Of a DNA stretch of 64,000 nt, positions 53,511 through 64,000 are shown piece after piece (position 1 is the first letter of the stretch; every line of letters begins with the position of its first letter). Position numbers and translations under genes: made by a program. The notes beneath the pieces were generated by a model that did no database searches, was not told the origin of the DNA, and saw only the letters and a list, made by a program, of their open reading frames with translations. Origin of the DNA: Channallabes apus (lineage: Eukaryota; Chordata; Actinopteri; Siluriformes; Clariidae); the NCBI GenBank assembly GCA_030522415.1, contig CM060112.1:7885001-7949000 (forward strand), written 5' to 3'.

Positions 53511-55975
53511 CCAACATGTAGAAGGCTAGTATGATACCTAACTCTCTTAACGTTTTAGAAATGCTCTAATGTTCTTCTGTAACCAGCTTCGGTGACCCTG
53601 TGCTCACGAGAGTTTCAGATTCCTGGAGCTGAATCCAGTACGAGCGCTCTTTTGCTGGTGTGTGTTCCGAGAGGAATTTTAGCCTAGTATAATTATAAAG
53701 AGTGTTTTTTTTTTTTTTAAGTTAGCATTCAGAGCAAATCATGGAGCCATTCTCCTCTGACCTACCTCATCAACCTGAACTCAAAAACCGAGTCCACTGA
53801 CTTTGAGCATTGAGATGTTTTACTGTATGTATTGTGCTGATGCCATATAAATGGAAGAATGGGTAGTTGTGTTCCTAATAAAAACAGACTGGTGTGTGTA
53901 CATGCAATTTATAAAAATAGCAAAGTTATTAGATTCAGAGAAATGTCATCATATTACCATCTTGTTTACAAAAATACAAAATTACTTGTAATAACTTATT
54001 GCAAACGTGAGTAATCTGAGTGGTACACAATTGTATTATATATTATAATGTATATTAGAATTAATAACATTGCCTTCATCTCCTCACGAGTCACGAGGAA
54101 GGCTAATGATTTTAAAAGTGTACAGCAGTAAATCTAAGCCAGCTGAAATGAAGAGACATTAATGCTTTAACAAACGTTCCCTCGGGAGTTCTCGTCCTGT
54201 CGCGCTGCAGATCTGCAGTTGCTCCACCAGCAGCTGCAGCGGTGCTATTATTTACACAAGGCCCGGGCTGTAGTGCCCTGCTTTCCTGCCCTGTTTCTCC
54301 CTGATGCCTGCGGGGGCAATTTATTGCTGTTGCCGCTCATTAATATTAAGCGTAACTAATGAGCTCTGATCACCTGCAGCACCACTGATAATGGTGTGTG
54401 GGTAGGGGGGGGTGCTGATGTGCTCACTCGTTCTATCATTCTGCCATCTTTGTCTATTTCCATCCACATGCACTAATTATAACAATGTCTTAAAGGGACT
54501 CTTAAAGAAAGAACCCTGGAGAAATAGGATTTCCCTTTAGGAAAAGGTTACAGGTTGACATTTGGTCTTTTTGTCTTTTTTTTTTTTTTAACAGTGAACT
54601 TAATAATATAAAAGTATCTACTACTACGCTGTCTGTCTTGCTTCTCTTCAAATCTGGTACTTTAAGAGAATAACTGATGCACACACTGCTGCTGAAGTTC
54701 CTTATACCAGAAACCGATAAGTTTACTTTTAAATCAGCGTCAGGTCGGAATCTTGTTACAGTTTCATTTTGAAATAGTAAAATGTGCCTAAAAGTAATAA
54801 AACTGCCAAAAGTGATACACTTTCCTTCTCTTCACGAAGTCTAGTGCTTGTATCGCTTAGCTACCATATGGTGTACTGTACAAAATCAGATGCAGTGAAC
54901 TGTAACTTGTAAATGAGGAAGTTTCCATTGTTGCATTGTCTGCTCACAATTAAAAATGATGCAGTGATGTCTTATTTGATCGAGCAAAAATCTTTTGCTG
55001 GTATTCGACAAAAAGGCATTTTTATGCCTTTCAAATGACTCTCATTAATGATGGGGAGAGACCTGGCAGAGTCTTCACTAGGCAGGGTATCCGTATCTTT
55101 TCACTTCACTCTTTTCTATCTAACATCTTATCCCCCTATTTTTCTCTTTGTCTTTTTTGGTCTCTTGCTGTCTTACTTTTTCATATTGTTGTCAATTTCT
55201 TTTACACAGTCTCTATTTCTCCTACTCTCTTTTTATCCTTTACTTTTTCCATTCTGTCTCACCTCTTGATACAGGCAGATGGTTTTAGTTTCTTGTTGCA
55301 ACTCATCATCTAGAGAGTGTGTTGCAGTTTCCACCTTTATGAAAAGAAAAGAAATTTCTCTATATATTAATTGATTAAATTATTTAGTATTTCAATCTAC
55401 TGGCAAATTGAAAAGATTTTATAATGTTAATCTTTATCATTGCTATATTAATTGATACTAACTAAAAATTTACCGAAAATAAAGATATTCATATATACAG
55501 AATAAGATATTATTGTATTAAAATATTGGAAAATACATAAGGAATTGCCACTTTTCATGTATTGAGAAATATATTAACATTTCTTAATGTATGTCATTTT
55601 ATATTCAACAATATACATTATATTATATTGATTTGATATATATATAATTTTTTATTTTTATTTTTTTTACAATATGCTTAATGTAGTTCGAACAAAATGA
55701 ACTTTAGGTATTAACCAGAGCACACCAACAAATTGTGTGTATAATTCTTAAACAGGCATAAAGTTTCAATAATGTTTCAATAGAACAATTATAATGAATA
55801 TAATGGATTTTGTCTTCATTGCAGTATATTCATGCATCGTCCATTCATATATTGCAATATGTTAATACAAATAAGCACTAATTTACTATGTATGGAAAAG
55901 TACTATTTATTAGACTGCATTATAATTTACAATATATTGCCATATTTTTTTCCCATACGAGCTCTCTCACCACAT
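53511..55975. other. Mostly unique tract, very A/T-rich after 55320
   Basis: No gene is recognised. A poly-T lies near 53707-53719 and a second at 54577-54590. TACTGTA motifs are at 53821-53827 and 54874-54880. The segment 55320-55960 is dominated by A and T. Confidence 0.45.
54180..54400. promoter_or_regulatory. Candidate conserved non-coding element
   Basis: GC-balanced block in an A/T-rich neighbourhood. CTGCAGATCTGCAG near 54207-54220 is a 14-base perfect palindrome, followed by CACCAGCAGCTGCAGCGGTG and CGCTCATTAATATTAAGCG (a near palindrome with homeodomain cores), then ACTAATGAGCTCTGATCACC. There is no open frame of note. Inference from composition. Confidence 0.35.
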
Positions 55976-56004
55976 AATGCAGAGGTGTACAATTTCTTCT
56001 GATA

Positions 56005-56258
56005 ATGCAGACAGACAGACACGTAACAGGCTGTTACAATTTCCTGTCTTACCAACTCATTCAGACAGACTGACACCATTTTCTGTCTTACCTTGTCATT
56101 CAGAAAGGCTGTTACAGTTTCCAGTCTTACCTGATCACTCAGACTGTTACAGCTTCCTGTCTCACCTCATCACCCAGACAGACTGTTACTCTTTCCTGTC
56201 TCACCTCTTTACAATTTCTTCCCATGATACTGACAAGCAGACTGTTCCCATTTCCTGA
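56005..56258 (+). repeat. ~39-42 bp minisatellite, about six units
   Basis: The unit is close to TTACAGTTTCCTGTCTTACC followed by TCATCACTCAGACAGACTG. The plus frame 55977-56258 is open because the unit is a multiple of three; it gives repeats of LLQFPVLPTHSDR. I do not consider it a gene. Confidence 0.8.
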
Positions 56259-56780
56259 ATCAGAGCACAGGTTAAACAATACGGCTAGCGTTTGCTGTCC
56301 CCCCACCCGCAGCACACCGACAGACAGCAGAGGAATGTATATTATGATTCAGAGAGATGCGCATTCTCTTCTCTGAGCCGTGTTCCTCTGAGAGTGAGGA
56401 GCGAGTGTTTAATCACACACTCCATGTCTGTATCCTTATTACCCGCTGTAGTCTGAAGTGTGCTGAAGGCCGCCGTGAAAACAAACACGCTATAATTGGG
56501 ACCAGGGGAAGAAATGTGCACAGTTGTCTTTGGAGTGTGTGTTTATTTCGCCCTTTCTCCGTCGAACAGAATCTGTTAATTACTGTAACGGAGTTTGCTG
56601 TATGGTTCTTCACAACGCCGTACACATTGTTATTGCCAATGCCATCAGCACTAAACTCTAATCACAGTTTACTTCCCCTTATACACTTTCTGCAGAGATC
56701 TTCACACACTTCAGTGTAAACTCCGGACACAATTTGGTCACATTTAACGTAAAAAGGACTCAACATCACAGTACCATGGC
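56259..56780. promoter_or_regulatory. Candidate conserved non-coding region
   Basis: Complex sequence between two arrays carries TGTTTAATCACACAC, CTGTTAATTACTGTAACGGA (TACTGTA at 56581-56587), TTATTGCCAATGCC and ACTCTAATCACAG. Several homeodomain-like cores occur. There is no convincing open frame; the 120-codon plus frame here lacks any known domain. Weak inference. Confidence 0.28.
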
Positions 56781-56859
56781 GGCTGAGGCTCCGGCTCTCC
56801 TGATTGGTTGGTTTGCTCTATGGCTCCGCCTCCTGATTAGAATTCTGACCCGGGCCAAG

Positions 56860-57915
56860 GTTCTCTCACTTACTTCCCTTTGTTCTTGTTTCTACATGTT
56901 TTGTAGCTTTCTTTTGTGTTTTTGTTTGTCTTTAAGTTCCTATTTTTTTTAACTTGTTTTCTTCTTCTTCTTGTTTTATTGTTAACTGTGCATGGTTTCC
57001 TTTCCTTCTAGTTTCCAGTGTCCCTAAACAACTACAGTATTCCCTCCTTTCTTCTATTTATTAGTTTGTATCGCATCCTTGTACCATTACTGCAGCTTTT
57101 CTAGTTTCTGCAATCAGAACTTTCAAGGTTGTCCATCATTTCAGGGTCCCCTAGTTTCTATCCTTTGCTCCTCGGTCGTCAATGTCCCTTGTGTTGCAGC
57201 CTGTTCATGTCATCTTTCTTTCTATTTTTCTTTTTCTCTACTTTTCAGTGCTTCATCTTTCTTGGCTCCATAGTTTATTTGTTCACTTTTTTTTCCTCAA
57301 CTTTCTTATTACCAGGGTCATTAGCTTTTTGTTCCCAAGTTCATGTTTCTCAGTGTTTCTCAGTGTCCACTGTTGCTGTCGCTTGTGGTTCAGCTGTTCA
57401 CTCGATTCCTCCTTCCTTCATGCAGTAAGCCCATTGTACTTCTGCCCTTTTTTCTAATATTTCATCATTTCCTAGTTTCATAGTTTCCTCTCGTTTCCTT
57501 CTTCCTTATTACCAGTCTTCCTGCTCTTATGTTTCTTCAATTCTCTTGAGATGCAGATCCTTACTAGAATCTTTCTTCCAGTGTCTATTCACTCTGTGTC
57601 TTCCTTTTTTTTTAACTTCACTTTAACTTTTAACAAATTCGTTTGAAGTCTTCTTCAATAATTGCCTTTAGTTACTATTTTCCTATTAACTATATTCTGC
57701 ACATTTTAGCTTCCTTCCTATTTCCTTTTTATTTTTTTTATTCTCCCTATTGCTCTTCTTCTCTGGTTTCATCATTTCCTTGTGCGTCTTCCATGTTGCC
57801 TTTTTTCCCTTATCGTAGGTCCCTTTTGTTTTCTTTTTCCTAATTACGTTTTCCACTGATTCTAATACATAGTTGTTCACTTGATTTCTTCCTCCTTGTG
57901 TCCTAGTTTCCAGCG
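56860..57915 (+). repeat. ~1-kb polypyrimidine tract, degenerate tandem repeat
   Basis: The plus strand is rich in T and C over about 1 kb. It is built from variants of CCTAGTTTC and TTTCCAGTGTC spaced irregularly (for example near 57009, 57097, 57150, 57352, 57470, 57480 and 57905). Overlapping frames rich in F, S and L are composition artefacts. Confidence 0.7.
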
Positions 57916-57974
57916 CATCTAGTTTACAAAATGTTACCCAGCTTACATGGTTCTTGCTTTTGCTCTGCACCTTG

Positions 57975-58300
57975 ATGGATCACTCACCCACTCATTGTCT
58001 ATACAGTACCACTTTATCCTGTATACAGGGTGGTGGGAGACTGGAGCCTATCCCAGGAGATTTAGGGCAGGAGCCAGGGGTACCTGCAGGGGTACACCCT
58101 ATATGGGGTGCCAATCCATCGCAGGGTACACACATACACACACTCATTTGGGGAAATGCCAGAAGTTATTTGGAGTGTGGAGGAAACCAAGCACAAGGAG
58201 AACAAGCAAACTCCATGGGAATCAAACCTACCAGGGAATCAAACCCAGACCCATGAGGTGCAAGGTGCAAGGTGACCTTGTAAATCACCATGCTGCCTAC
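57975..58300 (-). mobile_element. DANA-like SINE, diverged
   Basis: The minus strand shows a decayed head, AGTTTGCTTGTTCTCC, TTGCACCTCATGGGTCTGGG, CCATATAGGGTGTACC and a GGATAAAGTGG 3' end. TACAGTA at 58002-58008 interrupts CTATACCACTTTATCC, which the neighbouring copy has uninterrupted as CTATACCCCTTTATCC at 58605-58620. Confidence 0.82.
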
Positions 58301-58366
58301 CCTGGTTATAGCTACTGTATAAGTCATTTATCTGGTTATACCTATAAGGTTATAGGTGTGCACTCT

Positions 58367-58538
58367 TTACATTTAAGCATTTGGCGATCTTATCCAGAGC
58401 GACTTACATTTTTATCTCATTACACAATTGAGCAGTTGAGGGTTAAGGGCCTTGCTCAAGGGCCCAACAGTGGCAACTTGGTGGTTGTGGGGTTTGAACC
58501 TGGGATCTTCCGAACCGTAGTCCAATGCCTACCCCTGG
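58367..58538 (-). mobile_element. tRNA-derived SINE, head-truncated
   Basis: The minus strand has GTTCAAACCCC, AAGTTGCCACTGTTGGGCCC, CTTGAGCAAGGCCC and a 3' end with GGATAAGATCGCCAAATGC (a short deletion in GAGCGTCTGCC). Confidence 0.85.
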
Positions 58539-58579
58539 TTCTTTCGTCTTTTACATCTGGGTTCTTGCTTTGTCATCAA

Positions 58580-58916
58580 CACATTCCTCACTTACCCATT
58601 GTCTATACCCCTTTATCCTGCACTCAGGGTCATGGGGGGCCTGGAGCCTATCCCAGGATACTTTGAGCATGAAGCAGGGTACACTCAGGATGGAGTGTCA
58701 ATCCATCACAGGGCACACACACACGCACATGATCATTCACACCCTATGGGCAATACTGTATGTGAACCTACCCTACATGTCTTACCCAGAGTACCCAGAA
58801 GAAACCCACCAAACATGAAGAGAAGAGTTTATATCCAGACTCCATGCACACAGACCCGGGACGGGAATCGAATCAGTTTTCTGAAGGTGCAGGGCGACAG
58901 TGCTAACCACCAAGCC
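58580..58916 (-). mobile_element. DANA-like SINE
   Basis: The minus strand has GGTGGTTAGCACTGTCGCCC (A-box region), CCCGTCCCGGGTCTGTGTGC, GGTGGGTTTCTTCTGGGTAC, CTCCAGGCCCCCCATGACCC and AGGATAAAGGGG. TACTGTA lies at 58754-58760. Confidence 0.85.
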
Positions 58917-59245
58917 TTCTTTTTTTTTTTCTCAAAATTTGTTGCGTATGCCACGTCACTACAGTAGGTAAACATCTTGCCTACCATTTGTGCTAGATCC
59001 CCTCCCGCCCTGGGATTTGCTAGATAAGGGGTAAGGAAAGCAGGCTGTTTTCATTTTTTGAGTATTTTCTTTTTTTTTTAAGGCAAAATTGCTTATGCAG
59101 TCAGCCTGGGGTCTGGCTGTCACTTTAGCCTGGGTCTGGGTGATGTCATTTGTTGGTAGCGGTGTACTGTAAATATTGCTTACTATATAGCTGTTGTAAT
59201 GTGTTTTTCTTTATTCACCTGAAAATCGCATTTTATACGCAGACA

Positions 59246-59278
<33 letters not shown>

Positions 59279-60149
59279 TACAATGCATCAATGCTGTAGA
59301 TGGATAATGTTTAAAATTTCTGACATTCCTTCTTTCTTCCTTTTTTTTTTTTTTTTTTTAGAATACTTCCACCATACACTTAATGGAAAAACCGTGCTGC
59401 GTTTCTAATTCTGCCCGAGGTGAAGGTTGTTTTAAATTTCCTGATACTACTAGTCATAATACCAGAACCTTCATTAGATCATTTCATAGTTTTTGAAAAA
59501 AAAAAAAATCATACAATTTTTGAAAATGATTAGTATTTAAAGGAACATTTTGCATTTTAATTATGACAAAGGCTCGAGGGTGTGTGTCTGCATGTGTGAG
59601 TGTGTGTGTGTGTGCGTACAGTATGTGTGTGTGGAACTGTGGGTTGGTGTTAAGATTCTGTCCACCAGTACAGTGTATTCTTCTCAGTTAGAAGTCTGTG
59701 TGCGGCGGAAATGCTGTAGACAAGTGTTTTGGCGTCTCTGTGCACTTAGTGAGTAAAAATTTTTCAACATGGATGCTTAAAGAAAAACAGCAAGTGACAC
59801 TCTTCAGGTTGTATGTAAACCGTGGCATTTCCTGGGAGCAGGCTGATCTAAAACCACACAGAAGTTTTAAAGGTGTGACTTTTTACACACGTTCCCATAA
59901 CAGCACTGAGAGCAAGCGAAGCATGCTAGCTTTGTACACAATGATAATCTGAAATAAGGAACAAAACCGCAGCGCTGCATATCAGTCAGCCGCAGTGTGT
60001 TATCAGATGTGTATTCTTCTGTAAGCTACGGTTACTGGTTTTGAATGTGAATTTTTGGCAGGCAGCTGTCCTCTCCTCTTTGTGGTACTGAATCTTTTCG
60101 TGGCCTGCAGTACCGGACTGTCCCGACCTACTGTAGCCCGTAAATAGAC
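58917..60149. other. Unique sequence with (CA)n, poly-T and (GT)n
   Basis: A (CA)n lies at about 59244-59278, a poly-T at 59341-59360 and GT-rich sequence at 59580-59634. No gene is recognised. TAC(A/T)GTA motifs are at 58960-58966, 59165-59171, 59617-59623 and 60129-60135. Confidence 0.45.
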
Positions 60150-60260
60150 CAGGTATTGTCCAAGTGAGGATGGTTTCCAGGTTGCATCAAGGAGTTTTTA
60201 CTTAACACATCGTCTCCAGATTACTCATTATAGATAAATTGATAAATGCTATATAACATT
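60150..60260 (+). mobile_element. Decayed L2-type LINE 3' UTR fragment
   Basis: GTGAGGATGGTTTCCAGGTT, CAAGGAGTTTTTACTTAACA and AATGCTATATAACATTTGAC parallel the L2 3' UTR block with many changes. Confidence 0.6.
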
Positions 60261-60559
60261 TGACATAATAACTTTTTTTTTGAGGTTCAGAGGTTCCGAG
60301 ATGGATGGTTGGAGATCATTTTTATATTGCAAATCAAGTTCAGTAAAGTTGCTCTATATGGCCTGTCTAGGGGAAATACTGTTTACAAAAGTGTGAGTGA
60401 GTGAGTGAGTGAGGAGTGAGTTAGGGATATTGTTATTTACATGAGTGCTTTTCCAATTTGCTCTGAATTTGAATGAAATAAGTAAAAGTTCCCTTTAATA
60501 CAATATTACTAATAACGTATGAGAAGAAACACCATTTTTATTAGTTTAATATTTTTACG

Positions 60560-61840
60560 ACCAAAATTTTGACACTAACAGGGATAGCCCCAAATAACAA
60601 AAATTGACAATGTCAGTAGCGGGCGTTTCCACTATTTGTCTCAATGACAGCTTGACAGTGACGTCTCATGCTCCTCACTAGCCTCATGATAATGTTCTGA
60701 GCCAATGCGGTCCACTCTTCCACAAGTGCCACATGCAGTTCTGCTAGGTCACGTGGGGGGTGGGGTATGATCATCCAGTCTCTGCTTGAACTAGTCCCAG
60801 ACTCTATGGGGTTCAGGCCAGGGGACATTGATGGCTATACCATATGAGGCACTCCAACTTCCTGAAGTCGAGCTCTGACAATTCTGACACAATGTGGTGG
60901 AGCATTATCATTCATGTACAGAAAGTTGGGGGTGTGTTGGCGGAATTGGGAGATGATGATGGGTTCTATGATGTCTCTGAGGTAAGAACATGCAGTGACT
61001 GAGCCATGTACAATAACCAAATCTGTTTTGCACTGACTGGTGATGCCTGCCCAGACTGTTGAACCTCCTCCACCAAAGCAAAACCTGGAAACCATGTTGA
61101 CCTCTGCGTATCGCTCACCTCACCTTCTCCAGCAACGCTGACTACACTCATCAGCGAACAGGATGGTAGACCACTGCTGCACTGTCCAGGTCACATGGTC
61201 TTGTGCCCACTGCAAACGTTCACGACGGTGTCTTGGTGTCAGTGGAGTCGCCTGCAACGGTCGTCTGGCATTCAAGCCAAAGCGGTGGAATCAGTTGTGA
61301 ATGGTTTGTCTGGAAACCCTAGTACCCCTCGCATCTCGTAAACGGGCCTGCAGCTGTGTGGCAGTTGCATAACGATGTCTGAGTGCATAGGTCCTTAGGT
61401 ACTGGTCATCGTTGCGGTCTGTCACTCGTGGGGCTCCACTCCTGGGTCTGTCATGAACTCTGCCAGTAGTTCTGTGTCTTGATGCAAGTCTGCTGATGAC
61501 ACTTTGAGACACACCAAGTTCACGAGCAACATCTGACTTCCTGCCACCGACCCGAAGCCGCGCCATCCGTTGAGCGCTGCTCATCCGTTAAGTGACGTTG
61601 TGTGTTCATGGTTGTTTGAATTATGAACTTGGAATGACTTACTGACAATATCAGCTTTTTATACACACATATAGTTGAAATTGATGCCACATTGAAAAAG
61701 GTTGTCTTTTGGGATTGGCCCCAATATAAGACACACCTGCACACAATGAGACCATTACATGGAAAACACAAAATGAGGTGTGTCTATCACCCAAATAGAA
61801 GTGAAACAAACACCGTATGTATGACATCCACTAAGCCTCT
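60560..61840 (-). mobile_element. Tc1/mariner-superfamily element E, decayed
   Basis: The gene runs on the minus strand and is flanked by partly inverted sequences (GGGATAGCCCCAAATAAC near 60581 and GGGATTGGCCCCAATATAAG near 61712). Exact termini and TA duplications could not be fixed. It is a different family from elements A-D. Confidence 0.75.
60613..61612 (-). pseudogene. Element E DDE transposase, broken
   Basis: The start near 61612 (HLTDEQRS) soon shifts frame into MARLRVGGRKSDVARELGVS, a helix-turn-helix, then RPRSGAPRVTDRNDDQYLRT and GTRVSRQTIHN. A stop near 61290 (CGA to TGA) precedes FHRFGLNARRPLQ and STILFADECS (first catalytic Asp region). A decayed stretch with another stop leads to [28 protein letters not shown] (second Asp) and MSPGLNPIES (third, Glu), ending with MRRHCQAVIETNSGNARY. 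All three catalytic boxes are visible but not in one frame; the third reads SPGLNPIE where relatives have SPDLNPIE. Confidence 0.85.
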
Positions 61841-63179
61841 CACAATATCTCTAACATATTGTGAGTAGTGTAAATAAATACAACCGTTATAGTTAATGGC
61901 AGAGTAAAAGTGGTTAAAATATTTATACATATCCAATTAAAAAAAATTTTTTAATAAAAATGTACTTTGGACTGTTAACCCTGTTCACACAATCAATTAT
62001 GTAGAAAAATGACAACCTTTGATGATATAAGCTCAGTGTCTGTTAGTGTGTTTACATAACACTATGCAAAAGCACACTAAAACCTCACAGGTGTGTGTCT
62101 GTGTGTGTGTTTATAAAAACCACCTTAATACATGCGGACCTGGAGGTGTGAGCTGTGCTCAGATCTGCCAGTTAATTAATGGTGTAATTAAGGTTTTGTC
62201 ATTGATGTGGCAAATGACGACAGCGATGGATGGCTCGCGCCGTTTCACGCATGGCGGCAATTCAATCCTGCGCCGACACGACCACCTGCGCCACTCAGCT
62301 GCCGAGTTTAGTGAACTTATCCCAAATTATCGCTACATGGCCACCTCCTGACTCATCCATTCCCTCGTAATCTACTGCTCCCTCTTTCTCGCTCTGCTTT
62401 ATAAATTATAAAACAAAGACTGTCTTTGGTATTGGACTCAGACTTTTTGGACCTGAGCTGCATCATCATATCACAGAGAAGAGAAAGGGGAGATCAAAGC
62501 ACTTCACGCTTCAGGGTTTCCTGAGAAAAAATAAAAATAAAAAAACCACATGGCATGCTCCAATAATCAGTTATACATATTAAAACACTGAAGTTGACAG
62601 TTTTTACTTTCGTACTGGATCTAAAGCGATAGTACAGTTAGTATAATAGAAAGTATAATTTTAATAAGACGCATGAGGCAAGTGTTTAAACCTCTGTTGC
62701 AAAATAAAGTAGGCAAAAGTGGCACATTTAATGTGTTTAATTGTGTTTGGAAAAAAAGAAATGGCAGATGTTTTTGGAGGTTTAACAGTAAGTACAGTAT
62801 GGCATGTCCAAGGCGTGCACACTAATCTTAGACAATCTATATAGTGTGGCTCAGGACTCTGCATCCACAGGACCTTTTCCTTACATGACATTGTATCTTC
62901 TTCTTCAGACCCAAAATGGCTTTGAAATTAACAATGAAAGACTGAACAGATCCAGACTTAACTACTCAGTTCCTCAACATTAATTCTGATACTTTAAGAA
63001 ATGTTTAATATGTACAGTATACACAACTACAGTACAATGCTGTAATGGTGGAAGTCATCAATGTGAGCATGTTTGAATCATTCTAGCCTATGAACTATTT
63101 TGGATCAACCTACAGTACGGACTAGTATGTAACAAACAATCTACTTGCCATAGATAGTTTTCAAAGGGTTTACAAAATA
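61841..63179. other. Unique sequence, nothing recognised apart from the block at 62140
   Basis: A small (GT)n lies at about 62091-62111. TACAGTA motifs occur at 62793-62799, 63013-63019, 63028-63034 and 63111-63117. No gene is recognised. Confidence 0.45.
62140..62345. promoter_or_regulatory. Candidate conserved non-coding element
   Basis: This is the most enhancer-like block in the window. It includes CCAGTTAATTAATGGTGTAA, TTAAGGTTTTGTCATTGATG (homeodomain/PBX-like), TGACGACAGCGATGG, CGTTTCACGCATGGCGGCAA, TTCAATCC and CCCAAATTATCGC. CpG content is unusually high for the neighbourhood. The plus open frame overlapping it has no domain. Function is inferred from composition only. Confidence 0.38.
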
Positions 63180-63765
63180 AACCTTCAGTAAATAATGTAG
63201 AAAGGCATTGAATTCAACAAGTGAATTTTTGATTGTGGAGGGTAACAGTTATGAGAGTACAGTACAAACTTCTTAAATTTTTCAATATAATCTACTGCTC
63301 CATTAATGCCCCTATCCCAGCATTTCACTGGTGCTTGGATACCTACAGTACAGTAGTTTTCCAGGAACCCATTTAACGGCTCAAACATGTGGAAATGGCT
63401 TGGAGCTAGACCAAATCTGTACACGAGGCTTTGGCCATAACTCCCAGTCGAGTTCAAATGATGGAATTGCAAGTGTGCAAATGATGTTGATAAATGATTG
63501 TGTGTTCAGTTCACACAGACAGATGCGTCTCTTCCGCAAGTTATTAGTAAATTTTCCAAGAATCACTGAATGTTCACAGGAACAACTGAAGGGGGCTACC
63601 CCGGCCGGATAGTTATTTACAGACACACAGCCTTCTTTAAGACATTTGCACCATTCAACTGCTTTCCTGTGGTGAAGAGTCTCACCACAGTACTGCTTGA
63701 AGTCTTTAAATCTCAATCAGTTTTACGCCTTCATTCACCAAAAAAGTCCCGGTTTGACTAGATTG
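63180..63765 (-). pseudogene. Mariner-type transposase, decayed
   Basis: On the minus strand the downstream part reads FGLAPSHFHMFEPLNGFLEN, then GIQAPVKCWDRGINGAVDY and IEKF, matching the C-terminal 'LAPSDFHLF...' and 'GIQ.LV.R.DKC.N..GDYVEK' pattern of mariner transposases. In these enzymes the LAPSDFH Asp is the last catalytic residue; here it is His. Upstream, at about 63700-63650, RKAVEWCKCLKEGC resembles the HTH region. Tandem TACTGTA motifs at 63344-63355 and one at 63258-63264 (minus-strand sense) interrupt the frame. Confidence 0.7.
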
Positions 63766-64000
63766 ACAACTTTTTATGTAAAGAGACATTATTTACATCA
63801 CTTAACAAAGACCTTTATCTGTGTTTGTGTTGTGGTGGTTCCCAGAATGCATGCCTGTCAATTACAGTATAAACACAACAGCAACAGGTATTGTGAGGAA
63901 ACACTAAACTCAAAACACAAAACGCTCGTGGAGCATGATCTCAGCCTTCTTACCAACCGTAACCTCGGCACAGTGTGTTTACTACTGCAGACTGTGGAAT

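Noticed and set aside
55977..56258. Repeat protein LLQFPVLPTHSDR
   Set aside because: It comes from a minisatellite whose unit length is near a multiple of three.
57947..58666. 239-codon plus frame
   Set aside because: It runs antisense through three SINEs and takes its openness from them.

Overview
The window looks like intergenic or intronic DNA of a ray-finned fish, probably an ostariophysan. Catfish is my best guess, because Tc1/mariner elements dominate and because of the particular tRNA-derived SINEs present; this is inference, not proof. There are no bacterial-style operons, and I recognise no intact host protein-coding gene or exon. Almost every coding-like stretch belongs to a transposable element, and all of these are broken.

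Layout. 1-5 kb: 3' ends of two L2-type LINE subfamilies plus SINE pieces. 5-10 kb: Tc1 remnants, a degenerate minisatellite, microsatellites and SINEs. 10-13.5 kb: an L2 LINE carrying most of its reverse transcriptase (RT) gene, split by a SINE with a clean 12-bp target duplication. 14-22 kb: decayed Tc1/mariner copies, a Helitron-like element, an LTR-like piece and hairpins. 22.8-25.4 kb: a palindromic repeat split by a SINE, then a complete but mutated Tc1 element. 25.9-30 kb: mostly unique DNA, including homeodomain-site-rich blocks that look like conserved non-coding elements. 30.75-34.4 kb: a DIRS-type retrotransposon. 35.4-36.8 kb: another L2. 39.3-47.9 kb: a transposon stack in which a Tc1 element holds a second DIRS element (opposite strand, itself holding a SINE) and an RTE-like LINE, which in turn holds a young Tc1 element. 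47.9-64 kb: a telomere-like degenerate minisatellite, an internally deleted Tc1, more Tc1/mariner remnants, minisatellites, a 1-kb polypyrimidine tract and SINEs.

The most striking signal is spread over the whole window. The 7-mer TAC(A/T)GTA occurs about 80 times (counted by eye), where roughly a dozen are expected at about 60% A+T. Inside repeats, where a homologous copy or reading frame gives the ancestral sequence, the motif is a 5-bp insertion at a TA. That is the canonical excision footprint of a Tc1/mariner element with CAGT ends. One L2 gene has two such frame-breaking insertions and one DIRS copy has five within 711 bp; removing each restores frame. The youngest elements have none. 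The window therefore appears to record a past, very heavy wave of Tc1/mariner insertion and excision.
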